A stretch of 64,000 bases of DNA from Mactromeris polynyma (lineage: Eukaryota > Mollusca > Bivalvia > Venerida > Mactridae), in the NCBI GenBank assembly GCA_032209605.1, contig JASFXZ010000044.1:2046001-2110000 (forward strand), written 5' to 3'. A program made the position numbers and the translations under genes. A model generated the notes under the pieces. That model was given only the letters and a program-made list of their open reading frames with translations, made no database searches and was not told where the DNA came from. Positions 54,713 through 64,000 of this stretch are shown piece by piece. The first letter of the stretch is position 1. Each line of letters starts with the position of its first letter.

Positions 54713-54818
54713 TACAGTGAAACCTCAATAATGCGACCACCCTTGGGATCGTTGAAAACTGGTTTTATTATTGAGGTGGTCTTGTTATTGATGTGATCTT
54801 AATAGAGGATTTACTGTA
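54713..54818. repeat. MITE family M1, short copy
   Basis: TACAGTGAAACCTCAATAAT start and TAGAGGATTTACTGTA end; the internal part is deleted (106 bp). Confidence 0.75.
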
Positions 54819-55681
54819 TAGGTTATATTCAAATGTATAGGTACGTGTACTGAATTGAGTAATTTTGATTAGAATTTAGATTAGATTTTATGATTGCCTT
54901 AAAATTATTCTCTAATTCGGCGTTAAGTTACCCAATAACTATTACTCATCAATTTACAATTGCACTTGTATACCTATTGTTTACCCTGATTCTACTCCAA
55001 CCCAGGTCCCGATTTCACAAAACATCTCCATGTAGACCTGTCTCAAACTTAAATGTTATCAACCCACGCGTATAGTTTGAGTAATAGAAAGTATTGTTAA
55101 CCGAAAGAGCTGTTGTGTATACCAGATATAGACATAAAAATACCACTTTCTGACACTGGTAAAACTCTCTCTTACAAATATATCAATCATACAAAAAAAC
55201 ACAGAAGTGTTTGATTTGAGACCAATTTCAGTTTGAGAAGTTTCGTAAAAACCGTTGATCGTTACGGAACAAAACGAAAACATTTTCCAGTTATTTCCAT
55301 TTTTGACGTCCACGTCTCATTAAACTTGCCCATATACACAGTTCTTAGAAAAAAGAAATGTCAACTTCGTTGCCTGAGTGTGCCTTCAAACATATCTTTC
55401 TATACAGTCAGTTATTTGTTAGGTTGCAATGCAGTCTGATGTATTTACGGGGGTAAAAGCAGTGGCCTTAAACCACAAGATTCACTGTATGTACAAGAAG
55501 CACAAGGGTCATATTCACAAAATAGGGTCTCTCCACACAGATACTTCAGGTGCAAAATATAGCAAACATTGCGAGGGGCCAAAATAAATCTACAAAGAAG
55601 GGGAATAATAGACAAGAATTTGAACAGAAACGTAGTGACACAGAGGCTTCACAGCCATATACATATCAGCATAAAGATGGT

Positions 55682-55720
55682 GGCGGGGCGGGGCGGGGTG
55701 GGGCGGGGCGGGGCGGTGGG
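55682..55720 (+). repeat. (GGGGC)n tract
   Basis: Six runs of GGGG separated by one or two bases in an otherwise AT-rich region: a strong G-quadruplex motif and a cluster of GC-box-like sites. No gene start is evident next to it. Confidence 0.9.
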
Positions 55721-56271
55721 CAAACCAGTTTATTTGCAAGGCCAACCTCGCACTAAACAGTTACAAGATATACACTAACAACTAGCGTGACGTCAATCCC
55801 TACATACAGATATCAACTACAACCTGCGATGAAACATTTTTTACCAATTAATTATTTGTTTTTATTGTTAATGAATTGAACCATACTCCCAGCTGTTGAC
55901 TTGGAAAACATTATTAATGAATAAATTATTCCAACATGCGTTTTGTCGGTTCGTGTTTCCAGTCATTAATATCGAGGTATAAACGCGTAATGGGGACATT
56001 AAGCTAAATTTAAGTCAGATTCTTAGTGCTATTTCTGGTGTAAATTTCGATATTTTTTACCCATTAATTAGAAAATCCATGGCAATTTTTGCTGATATTT
56101 CCGACGGTGTGTTGTGAGAGATTATTATCTCTATTTGCGTCTAGCATGGGAAATTGAAAACGTACACATTCTTTTCCTTAGGTCAACAGATTCAACTCCT
56201 TCATAATATCATACAGAAGTTATACGGAATACCCAAAGTGACATTATTATGCTTTTTATTTCGTTATTTCT

Positions 56272-56560
56272 CCCGGTTAGCTCATTAGGATGAGCGCTTT
56301 ACGGCCAATCTAGAGGACGTGGGTTTGAACACCAGATAAAGTAGTTTCAGTTTCAATCGTTATTTCAATCTCATCAGTGTACATACCACGTACATATACA
56401 TATACAATAACAAAGCGAATGCATCAAATAAAAGTACACTGCCACTCCTACAATGAGTTATAAGATATTGTGTATACACATAAAACTAATACATCAAAAT
56501 ATCTATATACATTTGTATATATTCTAAACATTAATATCACATAGTACACTGTACACGTAC
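56272..56560. mobile_element. tRNA-like head followed by LINE/SINE-like tail
   Basis: CCGGTTAGCTCATTAGGATG then GTGGGTTTGAACACC (56323-56337) resembles a tRNA head. It is followed by GTTTCAGTTTCAATCG and a CA/TA-rich tail. Confidence 0.45.
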
Positions 56561-57407
56561 TTATATCACATATAGCAACATGGAATAAAACTGAAGAAAC
56601 CTTGCTAATCAGTAGAACTAAGGACTGCCATAAAACAATTATAAGATACTGAAAAGGGGGAAAGGAGCACTATCGCGCATGAACTAAACAATGGATGTAA
56701 GATATCACATAACACGTTGATTAGATCACCGTGAGTTGGATTAGCAAAATTGCTTCAGACGATATGATCTCCGTGACAATGTGACTTGGGACAAAACATC
56801 CAAAGTCATTTATCCTTCACCACTGTTTTATGTCAGGAAGATGTCCGTTGCTTGCGTAAAGCAGGGGAATACTTGTTGGTAACCTGGGAACAGTGGTTAG
56901 ATCAACTGACCGCCGTATATAACGGGGAAAATGAGAATAGACGGCGAATATCCCCAACCTATATAACAACATTCTTACGTATATAACACATTATTATTCG
57001 AAACTTAATTCTTTAAAAATGAAACTTCAAGTTGAGTATATATAAGTTAAGGAGTGCCGTAAAATTGTGTTTTGTGGTAACTCGAAAATCTCCATATAAA
57101 TGGTTCGGTATATATTTTGAACACATGAAAGAATGAAAGTAACCATCCTGGTTTCGGTCACTCAATTGTAGTTTGTGGGTTCAAACAATGCAATGGTCAC
57201 CTCCGCATAAGACCCCGAGTTATGTCTTTTTTCATGATGTGGGTTCGAATGTAAACCAAATAAGTGTAGTGCTTTCATCAAAAGCGAGCTGAAATAAATT
57301 GGTATACTTTATATATATTGTAGTTAATTACGTTGATTGTGATCGAGTGCCTATGTCTGCTTGGTCTATACATGAATCAGCCGCAATGTGTGTTGTATGT
57401 GTACGCA

Positions 57408-57589
57408 TACTGTAAAACCTCACTTTATGACCCCCTTAATAATAGGACCACCTCAAAATAAAGAACACAATTTTCCGGTCAATTTGCACTATTTTGCTCT
57501 TTATTCTACTACAACATTAAGACCACCTCAATAATAAGACCAGTTTTCAATGGTCCCAAGGGTGGTCGCATTATTGAGATTTCACTGCA
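57408..57589. repeat. MITE family M1 copy
   Basis: TACTGTAAAACCTCACTTTA start and TGAGATTTCACTGCA end. Confidence 0.75.
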
Positions 57590-58464
57590 CATTGTATTCA
57601 GATCTAGATGTCATACTGGTATTATACTGTACTTCGACACCTTAAGTGGTGCTCTCAATTTATCTCTTGGATATGCACGATTTCCACTTACGAAAGCAAT
57701 AAAAGTATTCCATATTTGCATTCCGTAGTATGAGAAAACAATTTAATACACCAGTGCCCATCGCAGACGCTGGTGCAACGTTATCCTCGATAACAAATTC
57801 CGCTCGATAAGGTCAACATTGTACTGTTGAATGTTTTCAATAAACTTCAAGTTAACGATTCACACTGGTAAAAATGTTTCAGTAATAAAATCCAATACAT
57901 CATACTAATTCTGATCATTTTTCAAGCGCGATCGTTTATTGTTGCTATTTTTTCAGAAATAGGAGCAATATTAACCAGTTCATTAAGTCAATAAATTCTT
58001 GCATTTGAATATTATATACCAGATTCATTTCGCCGACTTCATTTAATTCATAGAATTTGAGAATACCCTATATTTGGGCGATGGAAAATGGTAATATCAT
58101 GTAAATCAAACCTTCTTATACATAAAAGCCAAAAAAGATTTCGTAAGACAGAATAAAAGCTGGGCCCTGGATGATTGATGATATATTTTTCAATGCGAGT
58201 CAATCCACTACATTGCTTTTAAAGAAATTGCTGGTTTGAAATCTCAATACATTTTCCCCCATTCCGTTCATTTCGCCACGTTTCTACCCAAATAACAATT
58301 GGCGAATTCTCTAGCTTTCGAATCGTTATTGGTTTATACAAATGTTAGTTCATACTGGTAGCAATCTCGATGCTGCAAAATACCTTCAATCATTTAGGAA
58401 CAGGGTGGTCAAAACGTTGCGCATGTTGTTTGTCTGACACTTAGGCGGAACAATTAAATATGGT

Positions 58465-59060
58465 TCTATAGAACAGAACAGAACATACATTATTTAGGAT
58501 TCAAACAATATGTTTCTCATTCATTACATAAATAAATACATACAAATACATGCAAATGCATACAGATACAGATACATATAAAGTCATATAAAGTCAAGGT
58601 CATTATAAATTACATCGTAAACAATCAAGGAAAGTGATTGTAAAAATTTAACATATAAAGTTGTTATGGACACAAATTGTAGAAAAGCGGTATAGCAAAA
58701 ACATCAGCATACATTCTGGAAGAAGAACATTACATAGACACGAACAGATAAGTATCATCTTAACAAATGTTCTCGTATTTTAAAGACACAGTGAACACAC
58801 TTAGGCATATTTATTAAAAGATGGAGTTCAACAGCTCAACAAACTTCATCATATTTGGTATTTCTAAACAATATTCCGGAATATATCTTTTCTCACAGTT
58901 TTATACATAATTGATTACACTGTCAAAATGAAGTGAAACTCGTCTTCAATGTCTCCATTTTCACATAACAGACACAATCATTGATTGCTCTCTATACGAT
59001 GTCGACCATAACGACCAGTTTCTATTCTAAGTTTATGGACCGATAAGCTTAACTTTATAC
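58465..59060 (-). mobile_element. decayed LINE 3' part with RT C-terminal motif and (TTCTG)n tail
   Basis: The minus strand reads SVHKLRIETGRYGRHRIE, then (after a stop) LCLLCENGDIEDEFHFI: the conserved segment after a non-LTR reverse transcriptase. The 3' end is (TTCTG)n at about 58470. It links the family L1 tails to a LINE. Confidence 0.7.
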
Positions 59061-59316
59061 ATACACCAATTATGGTTCTATACAGAATATTAATGTTTAT
59101 ATATTTATAGTAAAGACATTTATCTTTTTTTTCATTTTAATATTTATATTGATATCTTTATTTCAAAAACGACCTTTTTCAAACGCGCAATAATGAAAAC
59201 CTAATTGTAATTTTAGTATTTAAATGGAAAATATATTTATGTTCATAGATTTTTATATCTTTGCTTTGAAGTAAATTTTAGCAAACAATTAACTCACGAT
59301 AGCGCGGACATATAAA

Positions 59317-59520
59317 CTATATATCCGTGACGATAGTAAGTACGTACATGAATTCAATTGTATTCCCATAATGCAAATTATACAAAATTATCATTTCCGT
59401 TGGGCTAAATAGATAATCGTCATTTAATTTTAGGGAACTTGACATTAGAATTTTATCGCAGTTTATCTTATTGTATTGCTTTGTAAACCATGTCGCCAAT
59501 TTGTTAAGGTCACCCTGCAA
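59317..59520 (-). mobile_element. LINE reverse-transcriptase fragment
   Basis: The minus-strand frame MQGDLNKLATWFTKQYNKIN then CDKILMSS matches the LQ.DL..L..W......N..K pattern of non-LTR reverse transcriptases. The catalytic YADD-type motif is not visible; the fragment is decayed. Confidence 0.55.
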
Positions 59521-60184
59521 GGTGCGAGCTGTCTCACAGTTGAAATAATCAAATTGTCAAATAAGAAAAGGTTGTCCGCAATTTTATTACTGATGTGTCG
59601 TTGTTTAGACAAAGACAATTCTCATTCGGTCACTTCTTTGACAATAGCACACATGTGCGTTTAGGGACGAGGGCATGAAATGTAATCGGGTTACATCGGT
59701 CTTTTCCGTCGCTGATTTCTGTACAAAGGGCGAAGTGACTCGAATTAAATGATTACGGTATTGCGTAACAATATAGTTTGACAACAATGCCAAGTGCGCC
59801 TACGTGTCACCTGGACTTTTAAGTTAGTTAAAGGGGTGGATTATTTGTTCAAACATCAGAGGTGCTATTAATCTGTAATATAAATCGCGAAAACTAACAA
59901 CTCGACATTCATAGCATATGGACGAGGAGATTTTGCTTAACTTAAGTGAATGTGATTTTAACACGAAGCTGGGAAATGTCAAACAGTGGATGTTTATTTT
60001 GATATTGAATGCAATATATTGTAAACAAACGTATCGTATGTGTTAATATCTTAAAGAAACAAGGCTACTGAACTCGAGACTTACATAAAGGCCTTTATTT
60101 GAAATAAATATAATCTTACCTATGTGGTACTAACATGTACACTGGTTGAAACTGCTAACACGCCAATTCTATCATACCATAGTT

Positions 60185-60480
60185 TCTTTTCAAGATTTCG
60201 AGATTTATTTATACAGTGTATAAGTCCCACGGAAGTGGGAAACATTAGCATTACAAACAATATAACATCATGATAATACTATATATATCTTTATAAACAC
60301 ACTGGGTTAAATAATAACACAAATACAGTCAATGCATACATACACACATACAAACATTATGTAAGTGAAAACGGCTACATTAGTGTAGTATATTTACAAC
60401 CATAGTGCAAAACTACGAGTAATTTGTGTAAGAAAGTGTGTAAAAAGAGACTTATTTTGACATTCTGTTGTTAAGTTCTT
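60185..60480 (-). mobile_element. probable LINE 3' tail
   Basis: AAGATTTCGAGATTTATTTA followed by CCCACGGAAGTGGGAAAC and a TA/CA-rich tail. Its form is similar to the minus-strand tails at 29492 and 56340. Weak evidence. Confidence 0.35.
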
Positions 60481-60715
60481 TAAAATATAATAACTAATGG
60501 ATACATCATCTGCTGTATTTTATTGCAGTTAACACGTTGATTTTATGATTCAAATAACATTGACTGAACTGTCGAAAATAGTTGACATATACCTGTCAAA
60601 ACCACGTTAATTTTTTTCAGATCACTTTGTCATACTTAAGTGAATATTCTCCAAAAAAATGGTGGATCAACATGAGTCAACATAGGCTAAAATGTTATAA
60701 AAATCGTACTACATG

Positions 60716-60877
60716 TACAGTCAAACCTCACTTAAAGACCTACTCAATAATAACACCACCTAAAAATAAGGAACACAATTTTCAAGTCAATTTAACTGGT
60801 TTGCTATTCATTCAACCTCAATACTAAGACCACCTCAATGGTTCTAAGGGTGGTCGTATTATTGAGGTTTTACTGTA
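60716..60877. repeat. MITE family M1 copy
   Basis: TACAGTCAAACCTCACTTAA start and ATTGAGGTTTTACTGTA end. Confidence 0.8.
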
Positions 60878-61419
60878 TATGATCAGTGTTTGAATAAGAT
60901 ACTAATGATACTGTATACCATAGACACAATAGCCATTTGTTAATGCACTGGATCGGTTCTGTATGAGCAATTATTATAGCGAGTGAAAAGGTTCGCGAAT
61001 CGGCGATTTTAGACGTTTCGCGAAAAGAAATGTTCATAAATGGTCGCAATTAAATACTCAAGTAAGGTACAATATTTGTTTTGAACAAGGAAAATTACGC
61101 TACGCTGCCTGATACGGTATTATCCTGACTTTATTGAATTCACGAAATTCGCAATATTTCCATTGTATTAGTTATAGCAAAAAGATATTTCGCAATTTGA
61201 GTTCGATTATACGCTCAAAAGCGTTAGACGGAAAAGTATGTAGCAGACTAGAAGTACAAATGACGTCTTCTCTTGCAAAACTAAATCATGGAAAATGTAA
61301 CTGCCAAAGTATTTCTCGGTTTACTGAGTAGAACATTACTTAATGTGTTTGATTAATATCCTCTGACTATGGTATATATTTTTGAGAGAGCCACAGTGAT
61401 AGAGGTATTTATTGTTCGG

Positions 61420-61680
61420 AACAACGAGAGTTAGAAGGGACGAGAGAGAGGGAGGGGGGGGTAAGGTGGGTTTCAATATAACGGGGAGTGAGGAGCAGAA
61501 CGCTTGAGAGGGATAGAGAAGAGATGGAAGAGGTGGGAGGAAGCGGAATGGAGAGGGGGACTAAGGAAAATAGAAGTAGGGAGGGTGGGGCGAGAGGGCG
61601 AGAGGGCGATAGCGAGGGGGTGGGAGGAGGACTCATATAAGGGAAGGGAGGTGGAGATAGAAAGAGGTCGAACCAGATCA
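61420..61680 (+). repeat. polypurine (GA/GGGA) tract
   Basis: About 260 bases that are almost wholly purine on the + strand (AGAGAGGGAGGGGGGGG and similar). The Ser/Pro-rich minus-strand frames here are low-complexity artefacts. Mirror-repeat content could allow triplex DNA. Confidence 0.85.
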
Positions 61681-62104
61681 GATTTAATACTAACACTTAC
61701 ATTTAGTGTTTCAGCAATATATTTGTCTTTCAATACGAAAACCAATATTAGATACTTTGTATTCCATCTCGTTGACTTTTAAGAATTTAAGTCCTGTGGG
61801 ATTTGACTTTATCAGACTTCAACGATCGATGGAAAATTGTAATACTCACATTTAAACAAATTACAGAGATACTTGCTATCATTGACATCGGAGTATCACA
61901 ATGAATACACAAAGGTTAGGGGGGAAATTACCTCTGAGACATTGCGTAAATACATATGACAGAATCAACAATTAGCTAAAATGTGAAATGTTTGATGATT
62001 TAACACAAATTTAAGTTTTAATAAAGATTTGACGATCCATATTGCTGAAAGGTCCATTCTTGTACACTAAAATAAGGTAGCTAATTCATAATATAGAACA
62101 CTTC

Positions 62105-63355
62105 AGAATTCAGGCCATGTCAGAATATATACCACCTTAATATTTAGGCTATCTTAGTCGATAGACAAACCTAGAATATAGACCACCTCAGAATATAGAC
62201 CGCCTCAGAGTATAGACCACCTCAGAGTATAGACCGCCTCAGAGTATAGACCGCCTCAGAGTATAGACCTCCTCAGAGTATAGACCACCTCAGAATATAG
62301 ACCTCCTCAGAGTATAGACCACCTCAGAGTATAGACCTCCTCAGAATATATAAACCCCCTCAGAGTATAGACCACCTCAGAGTATAGACCTCCTCAGAGT
62401 ATAGACCACCTCAGAATTTAGTCCACCTCAGAGTATAGACCACCTCAGAGTATAGACCACCTCAGAGTATAGACCGCCTCAGAGTATAGACCGCCTCAGA
62501 CTATAGACCGCCTCAGAGTATAGACCGCCTCAGAGTATAGACCTCCTAAGAGTATATACTGCCTAAGAATATAGACTGCCGTAGAATATAGACCGACATA
62601 GACTATAGACCGCCTCAGAGTATAAATCGCCTCAGAAATGGACCGCCATAGAATATAGACCGCCTCAGAGTATAGACCGCCTCAGAATATAGACCGCCAT
62701 AGAATATAGACCGCCTCAGAGTATAGAACGCCTCAGAATATAGACCGCCATAGAATATATACCGCCTCAGAGTATAGACCACCTCAGAGTATAGACCTCC
62801 TCAGAATATATAAACCCCCTCAGAGTATAGACCACCTCAGAGTATAGACCTCCTCAGAGTATAGACCACCTCAGAATTTAGACCACCTCAGAGTATAGAC
62901 CACCTCAGAGTATAGACCACCTCAGAGTATAGACCGCCTCAGAGTATAGACCGCCTCAGACTATAGACCGCCTCAGAGTATAGACCGCCTCAGAGTATAG
63001 ACCTCCTAAGAGTATATACTGCCGTAGAATATAGACTGCCGTAGAATATAGACCGACATAGACTATAGACCGCCTCAGAGTATAAATCGCCTCAGAAATG
63101 GACCGCCATAGAATATAGACCGCCTCAGAGTATAGACCGCCTCAGAATATAGACCGCCATAGAATATAGACCGCCTCAGAGTATAGAACGCCTCAGAATA
63201 TAGACCGCCATAGAATATATACCGCCTCAGAATATATACCGCCTCAGAATATAGACCGCCTCAGAATGTAGACTGTCTCAGAATATAGACCGCCATAGAA
63301 TATATACCGCCTCAGAGTATAGACCGCCTCAGAATATAGACCGCCATAGAATATA
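62105..63355. repeat. 17-bp satellite with about 460-bp higher-order duplication
   Basis: About 70 units of the type CTCAGAGTATAGACCAC or CTCAGAATATAGACCGC. Landmarks TCAGAATATATAAACCCCCT (62341, 62801) and GTAGAATATAGACCGACATA (62581, 63041) are both 460 bp apart, showing a block duplication. The unit resembles the inner block of MITE M1. Confidence 0.95.
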
Positions 63356-63359
63356 TACA

Positions 63360-64000
63360 TAATATATATATATAAAAAAATAAAATGGGTGGTTAACAAT
63401 TTTGAACAGCATAATTATATTCTATTTACAAAGAGTGTATTTTACACATAGAATTGACGATAATACGGCTATTTAGTTACGGGCAATTCTGGACTTTATT
63501 GTTGTCTCGAGCTGTAGAGGATCGTTAAATGCAGGTTTGATGTATGTAATCAGAATTTGAGATTTAAAAGACTTCGAGGAAGACTGTAAAACGTGGAGAC
63601 AATTTTAACATATCTGATGAAAGACAGTTATTTCTGACTTCAATTTTACAGTATAAGGTTTCGTTCTGAGAATAATTAAATTGCAATAAAGTTCTATCCG
63701 TCAGAAGATTGACACGATCAAAAGATGGCGTTTTAAGTGACTTATATTTATATCAGCCGTTAAACATGAGACTGATTTCTTTTGGTTGCTGTGCTTGGCC
63801 CGGGTGTGTTGGATATCTAGACTATAATTGTCGCACGTGTGAGATTTTCCTGTGACTTGGGGAAGAACAAGAGTTTAGTTAAAACATTTATATTTTTCAC
63901 CGATTTTTCAGTTAGTATTTACAACTTAATCACAATCGGTGTTGCTCTCTACGTTTCTACCCAGTACATGCGCCTGAAACAATAATTCAGAAAAGAATCC
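63360..64000. other. unassigned sequence
   Basis: AT-rich single-copy sequence after the satellite; I see no exon, RNA gene or repeat in it. Confidence 0.5.

Noticed and set aside
61409..61782. Ser/Pro-rich minus-strand and Arg/Glu-rich plus-strand frames
   Set aside because: A polypurine tract gives low-complexity frames in all registers.

Overview
The window is an AT-rich, intron-dense, repeat-laden piece of an animal nuclear genome. It is most likely from a lophotrochozoan and probably a bivalve or other mollusc. I infer this from the family of secreted metalloproteinases with mucin-like linkers and ShKT-like cysteine modules, the CACGAGTG fold-back repeats, and the tRNA-derived SINEs and LINE tails. 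The species cannot be read from the sequence. There is no bacterial-style gene structure, so nearly all long open frames are shadows of repeats. The real coding sequence lies in short, correctly phased exons between GT/AG sites, most of them under 200 bases.

The window is dominated by two tandem, same-strand (+) paralogous genes for secreted zinc metalloproteinases of the reprolysin/ADAM class (M12B). Gene A (1384-18552, 5' end outside the window) has 16 visible exons encoding 589 residues. Gene B (24616-47582) is complete from a TATA box and signal-peptide exon to its last exon, with 20 candidate exons. Both share one architecture: propeptide, furin-type site (RQKR), catalytic domain with HELGHNLGSSHD split by an intron after HELGH, Met-turn YLMAP, ADAMTS-type second cysteine-rich domain (ADAM_CR_2-like), Thr-rich mucin-like linkers, then one to three copies of a Trp-rich six-cysteine module and a tiny last exon (DRGY or DRGF). 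Neither has thrombospondin repeats or a transmembrane segment.

Gene B carries two lesions. Exon 6 has an in-frame TAG and a damaged acceptor. The exon carrying the first cysteine module has lost its GT donor (G to A). All the affected exons are phase 1-1, so skipping keeps frame. Exon phases add up exactly to 768 codons with read-through at the lost donor, or 737 codons if that exon is skipped. Gene A lacks the third cysteine module through a deletion.

Between the genes (20745-23310) lies a relic of a further copy: one CR_2 exon followed by about 2 kb of decayed Thr-coding minisatellite. The 3' flank of gene A (18553-20745) is homologous to that of gene B (47583-52075). From 52.1 kb to the end there is a possible first exon of another secreted protein at 52654, then mainly transposon debris: MITEs, LINE fragments, a nested pogo-like element, GC and GA simple repeats, and a 1.2-kb 17-bp satellite at 62.1-63.35 kb.

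Comparison of A with B lets several insertions be defined by empty sites: a 2.38-kb TIR element in A (6983-9358), a LINE tail with target-site duplication in A (10195-10507), a fold-back insertion in A (3.8-5.0 kb) and a 1.75-kb TIR element in B (31677-33422). All exon boundaries come from reading splice sites, phase and A/B conservation. No transcript or database evidence was available.
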